NCBI GenBank assembly: GCA_913775265.1
Contig: CAJYJH010000033.1
Coordinates: 333,329 to 397,328, forward strand
DNA from: an uncultured Mucilaginibacter sp.
GTDB lineage: Bacteria > Bacteroidota > Bacteroidia > Sphingobacteriales > Sphingobacteriaceae
Length of the DNA: 64,000 nt
Reading direction: 5' to 3'
Both the position numbers and the translations under genes were made by a program. Below are positions 52,253-62,100 of the stretch, piece after piece. The notes under the pieces were generated by a model, which saw only the letters and a list, made by a program, of their open reading frames with translations, had not been told where the DNA came from and did no database searches. Numbering within the stretch: position 1 is the first letter of the stretch; each line of letters starts with the position of its first letter.

Positions 52253-55096
52253 CTAAAAGTTTTGTTGGTAGTACTCTACGTAGCTATCCAGTAATTTTCG
52301 GTCGGCTAATTTATCCAGATTTTCTTGAGTGATGATAAAAAAGCTGTATTTATCGGCTGGCACCTTCATGATTTGCGGTAACAGTGGTACTATTTTACGC
52401 GCATAATCCTTGGCCTCGTTAAGGCTGTTAAAACGACCAACGTAAATGAGTTGATTGTCGGCGCCCACCTGTTTTAACTGATGTTTGATCGGACTGTTTT
52501 GATAAGTAGTACGATTAAATTGCCCTACGCCAAACCTCGATGAAGCCAGATTAGTGGTGCCACTGTTTACATTAACGGCAAAGTAGTAGTTTGTACTATC
52601 GCGGCTGCTAAAAATAGATGGCTTAACCACTGGCACTACGGCTGGCTTTTGTACACTAGCCGGCGGAGGCGTTGATTGCTGCACTGGAGTAGCCGATTTT
52701 ACAGGTTGGGTTTCAACTACCGGATTGGATACAGCAGGTTTATTAACAGGTGTTTTTGTAACCGGAGCGACCTTAGACTTAACGGCCGCAACCTGTACTG
52801 CAGGTGCAGGCTGTTTCATCACCGGTTCGGGTACAAATGCTGCTGCATTCGGGTCACTATCTATAATGGCAACTGGTCGGGCAGCCATTTCGGCCTGGTT
52901 GGCATCCATATAAGCCAGGTGCTGTTTTACTAATGGTGTAATCAATGCATCAGCCGGATATCGCGAAGCTATCTGCAATAATTCGGCTCTAAAAGGTGCT
53001 GCTTTTTCCTGGTGACCGGCAGCTATAGCCCGCAGATAGGCAATTTGCGGTGCCAGTCCGCTTTCAGGATATTGCTTCAGTAACTCGTCGGCCCGGGTAA
53101 TCACTTGCCCATACTGACGCTGTGAATATTGATCGTACAACTGATTATAAAATGCGCTTAACTCAGCATCTTTATCACCCAATCGGCGGGTATAATCCGG
53201 ATCGGTAATTACTTTAGCAAAAGTGCTGTTTGGATACTGTGCCAAAATCAGGCTTTGATACTTTTCTGATTTATCTTTGTCTACCTCGGTATACAGGCGG
53301 TACAGGTTATAATAATCAGCCGCCAGGTTTTCGTCTTTCGGGAAACGCCTGATCAGTTCTTCGTAAACTGCAATAGCCTCAGGCTTGTCGTCCAGCACGT
53401 CCCGGTAAAAAGCCGCCAGATCAAGATAGGCATTATAAATACGCTGATTAGATTGGGCCAGTAACTCAGGTGTAACCGGAATGCTTTGTATTAGTTGCTG
53501 GCGGTAAGCCGATGCGGCTACATCAGCAGTGCTCTTTTGCATAGGGCCGGGCAATACACTTGGGTCTACGTTTTGCGTAGCATTGAGAGTGTTGATGGTC
53601 ACATCGCTGTTATATCTAACGCTGCGGCGCCAGTTATCTTCTAACTTACGGTTACCCCAACGGCGTTTAAAATCGTTAAAACCCTGGCTCACCGCACCAG
53701 CATTATCAAAATAAAAACCGCTGCCCGGTGCCGAAGTGTTACTGCCTATAATGTTGGTACCGTTGTCGGTTTGTACCGGTAAAGAAGCCGTGTTGTCAAC
53801 CGCAATGGTAGCAAGGTTTGTGCTGGCAGGCGACGAGGCCTGGCTGCGGGTCATGGTTTCGATACGTTGAGCCCTTTGCTGGTCGGTAAGCTTTGCCAAG
53901 GCCTGCAAGGTGTCTTCGCGAGCAATAATCTGTAAACGGTCGGCCAGTAACTGTAAATTATCGGCCTTTTTTTGAATAACCGAGTAGCCGGGGTAACGTG
54001 GTGGAAGATATAGCAGCGTACTGTCGTAATACTTTTTAGCTGCTACATAATCGGCCTGTATCTTAAATTTGATATCGGCCAGGCGTAAAAAGCTCAATGC
54101 CTTTTGTGTTTGATTTTTAAGGCTACTTTTAATTGACAGGTTATAATTCTTAGTAGCTTCGTCGGTTTGCCGGTCGTTAATAGCCAGTTCGCCTAATTGG
54201 TAATAAATCTGATCGGTAAATTCTTCGTTATTCTCATTGCGTAACAAACTGCGCAAACGATCGGCGCGGTTAACATGCCTGCCTGCCTGCTGGTCTTCGA
54301 TGCGAATACGGTTAAGCTCGGCGTTAAAAGCCATCACAAAAGGAGCGTTGCTTTTTACTACCCGTGTATAATTACTATAAGCATCAGTTGTATTGCGGGT
54401 AAGCTCCTGCAATTGTGCCATAATAAACGTTAGCCGGAGGCGCTGCTGTGTTTGCTGACTAAAATTTACAGCCTTTGCTGCCATGTCAACAGCCTCCGGA
54501 TATTTTTTAGCGGCAATATAGTACTGCGTAGCTGCGGCGTATACATTGCCTGTTTGCGCTTTGTCTTTAGGATTGATATTGAGTAAAGCAGAATCAAGCA
54601 CCTGCTGGGCCTGCCTTAATTCGTTTAAATAAACCAGTGAGCGGATTTGCCAGGCCCTTGCCTCTTGCGCTAATGCTTTGTTGGCTGCGTACGTACGGGT
54701 GATGTACCCAAAGTATTCAATAGCATTATAATAGTCGGCATTCAGGTGTGCCGCCTTGCCGAGCAATAAGTAAGCATCACCAACGTAATGGCTTTGCTCT
54801 TTAGTGCTGATGATAGTGTTGGCTTTGGTAACTACAGCCTGCAAATCTTTATCGCCTGTGGCCAGGTGCGAGGCTGTATCCTGGTAAACGCTTAATACCT
54901 GATCGTAGTCATCAATAAAAGCAACGGCGTAATCTTCCTGCTTTTGCCGCAAAATCTCGCTGGCATTAAATAATATATTATAACGGGCAGTTAGATTTTG
55001 CAGGCCACGGTTTACCGCGCTTTCTTTTTCGAGAGAACACCCGGCTAAATAAGCCCCCAACACTATACCAACCAGTAATTTAAAAGAGTATTTCAA
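52253..55096 (-). CDS. sprE: Type IX secretion / gliding lipoprotein SprE (PorW), TPR-rich
   Basis: 947 residues starting with TTG at 55094-55096; no ATG is possible because an in-frame stop lies shortly upstream and the lipoprotein signal begins here (lipobox LAGC, Cys20). The stretch RGLQNLTARYNILFNASEIL right after the signal matches SprE/PorW. Many TPR repeats follow (about 90-740), then a Pro/Val/Ala-rich linker (about 755-835) and a C-terminal domain (about 840-947) with YVGRFNSLNEAKDYARKI, like the end of SprE. It is needed for type IX secretion in other members. It is 3 bases upstream of the penicillin-binding protein gene. Confidence 0.85.
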   Translation of the reverse strand: MKYSFKLLVGIVLGAYLAGCSLEKESAVNRGLQNLTARYNILFNASEILRQKQEDYAVAFIDDYDQVLSVYQDTASHLATGDKDLQAVVTKANTIISTKEQSHYVGDAYLLLGKAAHLNADYYNAIEYFGYITRTYAANKALAQEARAWQIRSLVYLNELRQAQQVLDSALLNINPKDKAQTGNVYAAATQYYIAAKKYPEAVDMAAKAVNFSQQTQQRLRLTFIMAQLQELTRNTTDAYSNYTRVVKSNAPFVMAFNAELNRIRIEDQQAGRHVNRADRLRSLLRNENNEEFTDQIYYQLGELAINDRQTDEATKNYNLSIKSSLKNQTQKALSFLRLADIKFKIQADYVAAKKYYDSTLLYLPPRYPGYSVIQKKADNLQLLADRLQIIAREDTLQALAKLTDQQRAQRIETMTRSQASSPASTNLATIAVDNTASLPVQTDNGTNIIGSNTSAPGSGFYFDNAGAVSQGFNDFKRRWGNRKLEDNWRRSVRYNSDVTINTLNATQNVDPSVLPGPMQKSTADVAASAYRQQLIQSIPVTPELLAQSNQRIYNAYLDLAAFYRDVLDDKPEAIAVYEELIRRFPKDENLAADYYNLYRLYTEVDKDKSEKYQSLILAQYPNSTFAKVITDPDYTRRLGDKDAELSAFYNQLYDQYSQRQYGQVITRADELLKQYPESGLAPQIAYLRAIAAGHQEKAAPFRAELLQIASRYPADALITPLVKQHLAYMDANQAEMAARPVAIIDSDPNAAAFVPEPVMKQPAPAVQVAAVKSKVAPVTKTPVNKPAVSNPVVETQPVKSATPVQQSTPPPASVQKPAVVPVVKPSIFSSRDSTNYYFAVNVNSGTTNLASSRFGVGQFNRTTYQNSPIKHQLKQVGADNQLIYVGRFNSLNEAKDYARKIVPLLPQIMKVPADKYSFFIITQENLDKLADRKLLDSYVEYYQQNF

Positions 55097-55156
55097 CGCT
55101 AAACCTATATTACAAAAAGCTTGGCTAATTTACTAAATACTATGCAAGGTGTTTTG

Positions 55157-55164
55157 TAAATTTG
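55157..55164 (+). promoter_or_regulatory. Promoter core for the ATP synthase operon
   Basis: TAAATTTG, a TAnnTTTG match 40 bases before the atpZ ATG at 55204. A good TTG at the expected spacing is not seen. Confidence 0.45.
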
Positions 55165-55203
55165 TACCACTATATATAAGCGCTACTTATCAAACTTATA
55201 TTA

Positions 55204-55401
55204 ATGAGCAAGCTGACCAACGATTATATCAAGTATACGGGAATAGCTTTCCAAATGATTGTTATTATCGGTGTATTATCATTTATAGGTTATGAAATTG
55301 ATAAGCGTGCTGCACATGCAACACCTTGGGTTACGGCCGCCCTGTCTTTAACAGGTGTATTTATATCGTTGTACCTGGTCATCAAATCGGTTAAAGATTG
55401 A
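55204..55401 (+). CDS. atpZ: AtpZ, small F0F1-associated membrane protein
   Basis: 65 residues with two helices (about 14-31 and 42-60) and the signature GYEIDKRAAHATPWVTAAL of the AtpZ/AtpI family, which aids c-ring assembly and magnesium or ion handling. It is first gene of the ATP synthase operon. Its stop codon overlaps the start of the next gene (TTGA). Confidence 0.86.
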   Translation: MSKLTNDYIKYTGIAFQMIVIIGVLSFIGYEIDKRAAHATPWVTAALSLTGVFISLYLVIKSVKD

Positions 55402-55778
55402 AAAGATTTTTTATTGCTTTTGGCTTAGCCACTATCATTATTGCTTTACCTCCGGTGCTGATTACTTACTCCGGAAAAAATGATTGGCTTATTCCGGGAT
55501 TCTGGCTTATCTTTCAGTTTTTTTCATCGCTTACTTTTTTAATTAGCCTTGGAGTAATATGGGCGCAACAAAAAAGTGGTACTTTAGGCGGACAAGTGTT
55601 TTTAGGAGCTACTACATTCAAGCTGCTTCTGTGCATGACTGTAGCGCTTATTTACCTGCATAAGTACAAGGTTAACGACGTTGTTTTTGTACTCAATTAT
55701 TTTTATCTGTATTTCTTATATACCGCCTTTGAAATTTACAGTTTGTTGAGTAACTTGCGCGTCCAAAATACAAAGTAA
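55398..55778 (+). CDS. AtpI-like membrane protein of the ATP synthase operon
   Basis: 126 residues starting with TTG at 55398, which overlaps the atpZ TGA. Four helices (about 4-24, 33-54, 68-87, 93-118). Position and helix pattern suggest an AtpI-like role in ATP synthase assembly, though similarity is low and I rely on context. The non-ATG start plus overlap points to coupled, low-level translation. Confidence 0.68.
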   Translation: MKRFFIAFGLATIIIALPPVLITYSGKNDWLIPGFWLIFQFFSSLTFLISLGVIWAQQKSGTLGGQVFLGATTFKLLLCMTVALIYLHKYKVNDVVFVLNYFYLYFLYTAFEIYSLLSNLRVQNTK

Positions 55779-55792
55779 AAATCTCGCAATTA

Positions 55793-56872
55793 ATGGATTT
55801 TAGGCACATTTTGAACTCAAAAAAAATTATCCTCCGCGTAATTTTAGGTGTTCTTTTTACACTAACTGTGTGTAACACTTTTGCTATACAGCACGAAAAT
55901 GAGCCCGTAGAGGCCAAAAATGCAGAACAGGAAGCCTTCAATCCAACTACTGCAATTTTAGAACACATTGCCGATTCGCATTACTGGCATGTAGGGGGCG
56001 AATTGTCTTTTCCGTTGCCAATTATTCTTTTTACTGATAAAGGAACGGAGTTTTTCTCGGGCGCTAATTTTCACCACGGCCACGAAGCTTATCAAGGCAA
56101 GTATTATACTTACAAACTCATTGAAGATAAAATTCGTGTAGTAAATGCCGCCGGCGAAGTGGATAAAGAAGCTTCGAGTCATGTTTACGATTTTTCGATC
56201 ACTAAAAACGTGCTGGCTATGTGGTTAGCCGGAACCATATTATTTATTATATTTTTTACCGTAGCTGCTTCTTATAAAAAACGCAAAGGTAAAGCGCCAA
56301 AAGGCCTGCAATCTTTTATTGAGCCTGTTATTATGTTTGTGCGTGATGAAATTGCCCGCCCTAATATTGGCTACCGTTACGAGCGTTACATGCCTGTGCT
56401 GTTAACCATCTTTTTCTTTATATGGATTAACAACTTGTTGGGCTTAATTCCGGTGTTTCCGGGTGGTGCTAACGTAACCGGTAATATATTGCTAACGTTT
56501 GTGATGGCGTTTATTGTATTGCTGGTGGTTAATTTCAGCGCTAACAAATATTACTGGAAACACATCTTTATGCCACCTGTACCGGTTTGGTTGTATCCAA
56601 TCATGATTCCGGTAGAGTTGATCGGCGTAATCTCTCGTCCGTTCGCGTTGATGATACGTTTGTATGCGAACATCTCTGCAGGTCACATCATTGTGTTGAG
56701 CTTAATATCTTTAATATTTATCTTCAAAACGCTTTGGATCGCGCCGGTGTCTATCATCTTCGTGTTATTCATGGATGTGTTAGAGTTACTGGTTGCATTT
56801 CTGCAGGCCTTTATCTTTACGATGCTAACCGCGCTGTTTATCGGTACTGCGGTAGAAGAGCATCATCATTAA
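55793..56872 (+). CDS. atpB: ATP synthase F0 subunit a
   Basis: 359 residues, longer than the roughly 270 of E. coli because of an N-terminal signal-like helix and a periplasmic segment with HH-rich GANFHHGHEAYQ. The core has five helices with the essential Arg in LMIRLYANISAGH and the C-terminal VAFLQAFIFTMLTALFIG. It conducts protons to the c-ring. Confidence 0.95.
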   Translation: MDFRHILNSKKIILRVILGVLFTLTVCNTFAIQHENEPVEAKNAEQEAFNPTTAILEHIADSHYWHVGGELSFPLPIILFTDKGTEFFSGANFHHGHEAYQGKYYTYKLIEDKIRVVNAAGEVDKEASSHVYDFSITKNVLAMWLAGTILFIIFFTVAASYKKRKGKAPKGLQSFIEPVIMFVRDEIARPNIGYRYERYMPVLLTIFFFIWINNLLGLIPVFPGGANVTGNILLTFVMAFIVLLVVNFSANKYYWKHIFMPPVPVWLYPIMIPVELIGVISRPFALMIRLYANISAGHIIVLSLISLIFIFKTLWIAPVSIIFVLFMDVLELLVAFLQAFIFTMLTALFIGTAVEEHHH

Positions 56873-56906
56873 TCGTAAATAATTATACACTATATTTAAC
56901 TTTTAA

Positions 56907-57125
<219 letters not shown>

Positions 57126-57150
57126 TTTTACCCGACCCAAAAAGATAAGT

Positions 57151-57185
57151 AACCTTGCTTGCAGCGGTTGGCGGCAGGCAAGGTT
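57151..57185 (+). promoter_or_regulatory. Intercistronic stem-loop after atpE
   Basis: A 12-bp stem with one G-T pair (57151-57162 with 57174-57185), loop of 11, without a following T run. It may protect the atpE message end or slow transcription, raising subunit c relative to downstream genes. Confidence 0.6.
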
Positions 57186-57230
57186 CTTACTAAAAGTTAA
57201 AGAGTGTTAGTTTAGCTATTTAAAATATAA

Positions 57231-57740
57231 ATGGAACAATTATTCGAAGGTTTATTAAATGATCATTTAGGCTTTGTGGTTTGGGCTGCAGTAGCTTTTA
57301 TTATTCTGTTAATCTTATTGGCAAAATTTGCCTGGAAACCAATCATGGCCGCTATCAGCGAGCGTGAGCGTTCTATCGAGGATGCTTTGTTAAAAGCAGA
57401 AGCTGCCAAAGAAGAAATGGCTCGTTTAACTAACGAAAATGAGCAGTTATTAAAAGAGGCCCGTGCCGAGCGTGACTTGATTTTACGTGAAGCCCGCCAG
57501 TTGAAAGATCAGATCATCAACGAAGCTAAATCTGCTGCTAATGTTGAAGGTGCACGCATGATTGAAAATGCCCGTTTAGAGATTAACAGCTTAAAAGCAG
57601 TAGCTATGTCTGATGTTAAAAATCAGGTTGCTACATTATCGGTAGAAATTGCTGAGAAAATTTTACGTAAGCAGTTTGCCGATCAGCAGGCTCAAGACCA
57701 ATTGGTAGCCGATTTATTAAAAGAAGTAAAGATTAAATAA
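57231..57740 (+). CDS. atpF: ATP synthase F0 subunit b
   Basis: 169 residues: one N-terminal helix (about 14-35, VWAAVAFIILLILLAKF) and a long alternating helix (about 40-160) rich in Glu, Lys and Ala, ending LSVEIAEKILRKQFADQQAQ. Forms the peripheral stalk. Confidence 0.94.
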   Translation: MEQLFEGLLNDHLGFVVWAAVAFIILLILLAKFAWKPIMAAISERERSIEDALLKAEAAKEEMARLTNENEQLLKEARAERDLILREARQLKDQIINEAKSAANVEGARMIENARLEINSLKAVAMSDVKNQVATLSVEIAEKILRKQFADQQAQDQLVADLLKEVKIK

Positions 57741-57804
57741 AGTTTGTGCTTAGTAAGCGGTCGATGCCAATGCAAGGCTGTGTAGCTATCACCAATCAAA
57801 CCAT

Positions 57805-58353
57805 ATGTCAGAAATAACAGTTGCATACCGTTACGCCAAATCGCTGATTGACTTAGCTCAGGAGAATAATACGCTTGAGGCTACTAAAGAAGATATGGCA
57901 TTTTTTGTGCAAACTTTAAAAGCCAATACCCAACTACAGGCCGTATTACGTAACCCTATTGTATCGCACGATAAAAAGGTTAAGGTATTACAAGCCATTT
58001 TTGGAGGCAAAGTAAGTGCAAGTACGGAAGCTTTTTTTAAAATCATGGTCAATAAAAGCCGTGCAGAGATATTATACCCTACTGCGCAGGAATTTGTAAA
58101 CCAATACGATATCAAAAAAGGTGTGGTTAAGGCCAGTGTGGTTTCGGCTGCACCATTGTCAGAAGCCAACAAGCAGGTGATTGTTGATGAAGTGAAACGT
58201 TTGGGCGGCAACGAAGTTCAGTTGCAAACCAAAGTTGATGCATCGCTTATCGGAGGCTTCATTTTAAATGTTGGCGACAGGCAGATTGATACATCAGTAG
58301 CCACCAGCCTGCAAAAGCTTAAAAAAGAATTTGCCCAAAAGGTGGTTCAATAA
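57805..58353 (+). CDS. atpH: ATP synthase F1 subunit delta
   Basis: 182 residues. The N-terminal VAYRYAKSLIDLAQ and the C-terminal LIGGFILNVGDRQIDTSVATSL are the delta/OSCP signatures. Connects F1 to the b stalk. It lies 64 bases after atpF. Confidence 0.94.
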   Translation: MSEITVAYRYAKSLIDLAQENNTLEATKEDMAFFVQTLKANTQLQAVLRNPIVSHDKKVKVLQAIFGGKVSASTEAFFKIMVNKSRAEILYPTAQEFVNQYDIKKGVVKASVVSAAPLSEANKQVIVDEVKRLGGNEVQLQTKVDASLIGGFILNVGDRQIDTSVATSLQKLKKEFAQKVVQ

Positions 58354-58388
58354 TTTATAGACACTTATACTAAAAATAAAAAATTAAA

Positions 58389-59963
58389 ATGGTAGAGGTT
58401 AGACCAGACGAAGTATCGGCCATCCTGCGTCAGCAGTTGTCGGGCTTTAAGTCAGAATCTGAATTAGAAGAAGTGGGTACCGTGCTTCAGGTAGGTGACG
58501 GTATTGCCCGTGTTTATGGCTTAACAAAAGTACAATACGGTGAGTTAGTTGAATTTGAAAACGGCTTACAAGGTATCGTACTTAACCTTGAAGAAGACAA
58601 CGTAGGTATCGTATTACTGGGTCAGTATGACATGGTGAAAGAAGGCGATACCATCAAACGTACCAACAAAATTGCTTCGTTAAAAGCAGGTGAAGGTATG
58701 TTAGGCCGTGTGGTTAACACTTTGGGCGAACCTATTGATGGTAAAGGCCCGATCACTGGCCCTACTTATGATATGCCTTTAGAGCGTAAAGCTCCTGGTG
58801 TTATCTACCGTCAGCCGGTAACCGAACCTCTGCAAACCGGTATCAAAGCTATCGATGCCATGATTCCGATTGGCCGTGGCCAGCGTGAGTTAGTTATCGG
58901 TGACCGTCAGGTTGGTAAAACTGCGGTTTGTATCGATACAATCATCAATCAAAAAGAATTTTACGAAGCCGGTCAGCCGGTAATTTGTATATACGTTGCT
59001 TGTGGTCAGAAAGCTTCTACCGTAGCTAACATCGTTCGGACCTTAGAAGAGAACGGTGCTATGGCTTACTCAATTGTAGTAGCTGCTAATGCATCAGACC
59101 CTGCACCAATGCAGTTCTTTGCTCCATTTGCAGGTGCTGCTATCGGCGAGTTCTTCCGTGATACCGGTCGTCCGGCGTTGATCATTTATGATGACTTGTC
59201 AAAACAAGCGGTAGCTTACCGTGAGGTGTCTTTATTACTGCGTCGTCCACCGGGCCGTGAGGCTTATCCTGGTGACGTATTTTACCTGCACAGCCGCTTA
59301 CTGGAGCGTGCCGCTAAAATCAACGCTAACGACGATATCGCTGCGCAAATGAACGACTTGCCGGAGTCTATCCGTCCGTTGGTAAAAGGTGGTGGTTCGT
59401 TAACTGCATTACCTATTATCGAAACTCAAGCTGGTGACGTTTCTGCCTATATCCCTACCAACGTAATCTCTATTACTGATGGTCAGATATTCCTGGAATC
59501 TAACCTGTTTAACGCAGGTGTTCGTCCGGCTATCAACGTAGGTATCTCGGTATCACGTGTGGGTGGTAACGCGCAAATCAAATCAATGAAGAAAGTTGCC
59601 GGTACCTTAAAGCTTGACCAAGCTCAGTACCGAGAGTTAGAGGCTTTCTCTAAATTCGGTTCTGATTTGGATGCTGCTACTAAAAACGTAATTGACAAAG
59701 GTGCCCGTAACGTTGAGATCTTGAAGCAAGGTCAGTACTCACCGGTATCTGTTGAAAAACAAGTAGCTATCATTTACATCGGTACTAAAAACCTGATGCG
59801 TAATGTACCTGTAAACAAAGTAAGAGAGTTTGAAAGCGAGTTTACCAGCCAGTTAGAGCTGCGCCACCCTGAAGTGCTGGCCGCCCTTAAAGCCGGTAAA
59901 TTTGACGACCAGCTTACCGGCGTACTTGAAAAAGTAGCTAAAGAGCTTTCTGGAAAATATTAA
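58389..59963 (+). CDS. atpA: ATP synthase F1 subunit alpha
   Basis: 524 residues, full length. Walker [11 protein letters not shown], the segment [20 protein letters not shown] and the alpha/beta signature [14 protein letters not shown]. Non-catalytic nucleotide subunit. The 124 bases after it (59964-60087) carry a hairpin (59977-60008) and degenerate repeats before atpG. Confidence 0.97.
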   Translation: MVEVRPDEVSAILRQQLSGFKSESELEEVGTVLQVGDGIARVYGLTKVQYGELVEFENGLQGIVLNLEEDNVGIVLLGQYDMVKEGDTIKRTNKIASLKAGEGMLGRVVNTLGEPIDGKGPITGPTYDMPLERKAPGVIYRQPVTEPLQTGIKAIDAMIPIGRGQRELVIGDRQVGKTAVCIDTIINQKEFYEAGQPVICIYVACGQKASTVANIVRTLEENGAMAYSIVVAANASDPAPMQFFAPFAGAAIGEFFRDTGRPALIIYDDLSKQAVAYREVSLLLRRPPGREAYPGDVFYLHSRLLERAAKINANDDIAAQMNDLPESIRPLVKGGGSLTALPIIETQAGDVSAYIPTNVISITDGQIFLESNLFNAGVRPAINVGISVSRVGGNAQIKSMKKVAGTLKLDQAQYRELEAFSKFGSDLDAATKNVIDKGARNVEILKQGQYSPVSVEKQVAIIYIGTKNLMRNVPVNKVREFESEFTSQLELRHPEVLAALKAGKFDDQLTGVLEKVAKELSGKY

Positions 59964-59969
59964 TATCCA

Positions 59970-60080
59970 ATTGTGCAGATAGGTAGATATGAAAATGTTT
60001 ACCTATCTCTTTAATGCACTGTTTAAGATCATTTACTAATAAGTCCATCTGCATATTTGCACATCAGCACATTTGCATAT
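59970..60080. repeat. Hairpin and degenerate TTTGCACATC-type repeats between atpA and atpG
   Basis: A 9-bp stem AGATAGGTA/TACCTATCT (59977-59985 with 60000-60008), then repeated words: GCATATTTGCACATCAGCAC and CACATTTGCATATTT (about 60051-60082), whose complements (TGTGCAGAT) occur at the left end. No T run follows, so it is probably not a full terminator inside the operon. Confidence 0.6.
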
Positions 60081-60087
60081 TTAAAAT

Positions 60088-60978
60088 ATGGCTAATTTAA
60101 AAGAAGTAAGAAACCGTATTGCATCAGTAAACTCAACTCAGCAGATCACCAAAGCCATGAAAATGGTTTCGGCAGCTAAGCTGAAAAGAGCTACCAATGC
60201 TATTGTACAGTTGCGCCCTTATGCTACCAAGTTAAAAGAAATGCTGGCCAACTTATCAGCCAGTATTGAAGACGGCGCTTCTCCATTTTTGCAGGAGCGT
60301 GAACCGGTACGTGTACTGATTGTGGTAGTATCATCAAACAGGGGTTTGGCTGGTGCTTTTAATACCAACGCTATTAAAATGGCTAATAATTTGATTGCTG
60401 ATAAATACAGCGATCAGTTTGCTGCCGGTAACGTATCTGTTGTAGCTATTGGTCGTAAAGCTCAAGATTACTTCGTGAAACGCAAATACAATGTGATTGG
60501 TGATAATAATGAAGTTTATAGCGATCTGAACTTCATTAATGTATCAAAAATTACAGAGAGCATTATGCAGGGTTTCATCAACGGCGATTACGACCGTGTT
60601 GAGATTGTGTATAATCACTTCAAAAACGCAGCAATGCAGTTATTAGTTACCGAGCAATTATTGCCGGTGCCTAAAGCTGAAGGCGAGCAGAAAAAAGTAG
60701 CCGCTTCTGAGCAGGTAGATTATATTTTGGAGCCATCACAAAAAGATATTGTTGAGCAATTGATTCCTAAAAATATTAAGATTCAGTTGTATCGCGCAGT
60801 GCTTGATTCTAATGCATCAGAACATGGCGCACGGATGACCGCAATGGATAAAGCAACTGAGAATGCCGGTGAATTATTAAAGGCCTTAAAGCTATCTTAC
60901 AACCAGGCACGTCAGGCAGCAATTACTACAGAGCTTACCGAGATTGTGAGCGGTGCTGCAGCTCTTTCAAACGGATAA
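60088..60978 (+). CDS. atpG: ATP synthase F1 subunit gamma
   Basis: 296 residues. The N-terminal MANLKEVRNRIASVNSTQQI, ITKAMKMVSAAKLKRA and the C-terminal ARQAAITTELTEIVSGAAAL are gamma signatures. The central rotor shaft. It is the last gene here; atpD and atpC do not follow, as a terminator comes next. Confidence 0.96.
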   Translation: MANLKEVRNRIASVNSTQQITKAMKMVSAAKLKRATNAIVQLRPYATKLKEMLANLSASIEDGASPFLQEREPVRVLIVVVSSNRGLAGAFNTNAIKMANNLIADKYSDQFAAGNVSVVAIGRKAQDYFVKRKYNVIGDNNEVYSDLNFINVSKITESIMQGFINGDYDRVEIVYNHFKNAAMQLLVTEQLLPVPKAEGEQKKVAASEQVDYILEPSQKDIVEQLIPKNIKIQLYRAVLDSNASEHGARMTAMDKATENAGELLKALKLSYNQARQAAITTELTEIVSGAAALSNG

Positions 60979-61001
60979 TTATAAACTTGAATATATTGAC
61001 T

Positions 61002-61029
61002 AAAGCCGGACGCTCGTCCGGCTTTTCTT
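61002..61029 (+). terminator. Terminator at the end of the atp operon
   Basis: A perfect 10-bp GC-rich stem (61002-61011 with 61016-61025), loop GCTC, T-rich tail TTTTCTT. Confidence 0.9.
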
Positions 61030-61081
61030 GTTTGGTGGCTACCAATTACTAAGCTGCTCATTATTGCTTATTGTAACAAGT

Positions 61082-61113
61082 TTGGTACAAGCGTTTATGT
61101 AAGGTTACTTTTG
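61082..61113 (+). promoter_or_regulatory. Promoter of the DUF4349 lipoprotein gene
   Basis: TTG (61082-61084), a 21-base spacer, TACTTTTG (61106-61113); transcription start near 61120, leader about 38 bases. Confidence 0.55.
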
Positions 61114-61157
61114 AGGCTCACAAGGTATCAATAATAAAACCTTTAAACTTTAGTATT

Positions 61158-62030
61158 ATGAAAATGAGTATCTTATTGGTGCTCCTGGCCGCGCTTTGCC
61201 TTTTGGGAGCTTGTAAACGGGGTGGTAATTATGAGCCAATTAACAACCAGGATAAGTACGCCTCGGCAGATTCGGCAACGTCGATAAGCAGCGATACCGC
61301 AGGGACAAAGTTACTGCGTACGGCCTCGATGGATATGAAGGTTAAGGATGTGCAAAATGCAAGTAAGCAGATCATGCAGCTAACCAGCCAGTACAAAGGG
61401 ATGGTTACACATCACGAAATTCAGTCGCAGGAAGTAAACTCCAAGGATATGCCTTTAAGCCAGGATTCCATACAACGGGTGACGGTGTACCGGATGACGG
61501 GCAATATCACCACTAAAGTGCCGGTTGAAAAACTTCAGCAGTTTTTAGATCAGGCCGGCGAGATGGGCTTGCATGTTAATGTTCGTCGTATGGATATTGA
61601 AGACCGTACGCTTGATTATCTGTCTGCACAACTCAAATTGAACAGCCGGACTCAGATTATTGATCAGCAAAAATCTGGAAAGATTAAGATTAAAGATCCT
61701 GCGTCTGTTCTTTATTTGAAAGACGACATGATAGATCAAAAAATTAACAACAGACGTATTGATGATGCGGTGAAGAACAGCATCGTTGATTTTAGTCTTT
61801 ATCAAAATAATACCGTGAGTATTGAGCATGTAGCTAACGATAACCCAGCCGCCTATTCAATATCTTTTTTACGTCGTATGGCCTTTGCCTTAAGCAACGG
61901 CTGCACGTTGTTTGCTGATTTTGTTATTGGTATGGCCAATTTGTGGGTTTTCATAGTACTGGGCGTAATCGTTTGGGTTACGGTTAAGTATTACAAGATC
62001 AAATTGGTAAGTGCAATAAAATCTGTTTAA
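61158..62030 (+). CDS. DUF4349 lipoprotein
   Basis: 290 residues. Lipoprotein signal with lipobox LGAC (Cys19). A DUF4349 domain (about 50-265) with LLRTASMDMKVKDVQNASKQ, TTKVPVEKLQQFLDQAGEMG and RRMDIEDRTLDYLSAQLKLN, and a C-terminal helix (about 257-279) for membrane anchoring, ending in a basic tail. Envelope protein of unknown function. Confidence 0.9.
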   Translation: MKMSILLVLLAALCLLGACKRGGNYEPINNQDKYASADSATSISSDTAGTKLLRTASMDMKVKDVQNASKQIMQLTSQYKGMVTHHEIQSQEVNSKDMPLSQDSIQRVTVYRMTGNITTKVPVEKLQQFLDQAGEMGLHVNVRRMDIEDRTLDYLSAQLKLNSRTQIIDQQKSGKIKIKDPASVLYLKDDMIDQKINNRRIDDAVKNSIVDFSLYQNNTVSIEHVANDNPAAYSISFLRRMAFALSNGCTLFADFVIGMANLWVFIVLGVIVWVTVKYYKIKLVSAIKSV

Positions 62031-62069
62031 AAAATTGGAACCTAATGCTGGTTATTAATTAAACATTTA

Positions 62070-62077
62070 TATTTTTG
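62070..62077 (+). promoter_or_regulatory. Promoter core for the small membrane protein gene
   Basis: TATTTTTG, a TAnnTTTG match 23 bases before the ATG at 62101; no TTG at the expected spacing. Confidence 0.45.
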
Positions 62078-62100
62078 CGGCAACAAAATTTGTAACTACT

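Noticed and set aside
59977..60008. Terminator between atpA and atpG
   Set aside because: The stem is 9 bp and AT-rich and no T run follows; it lies inside an operon whose next gene is required.
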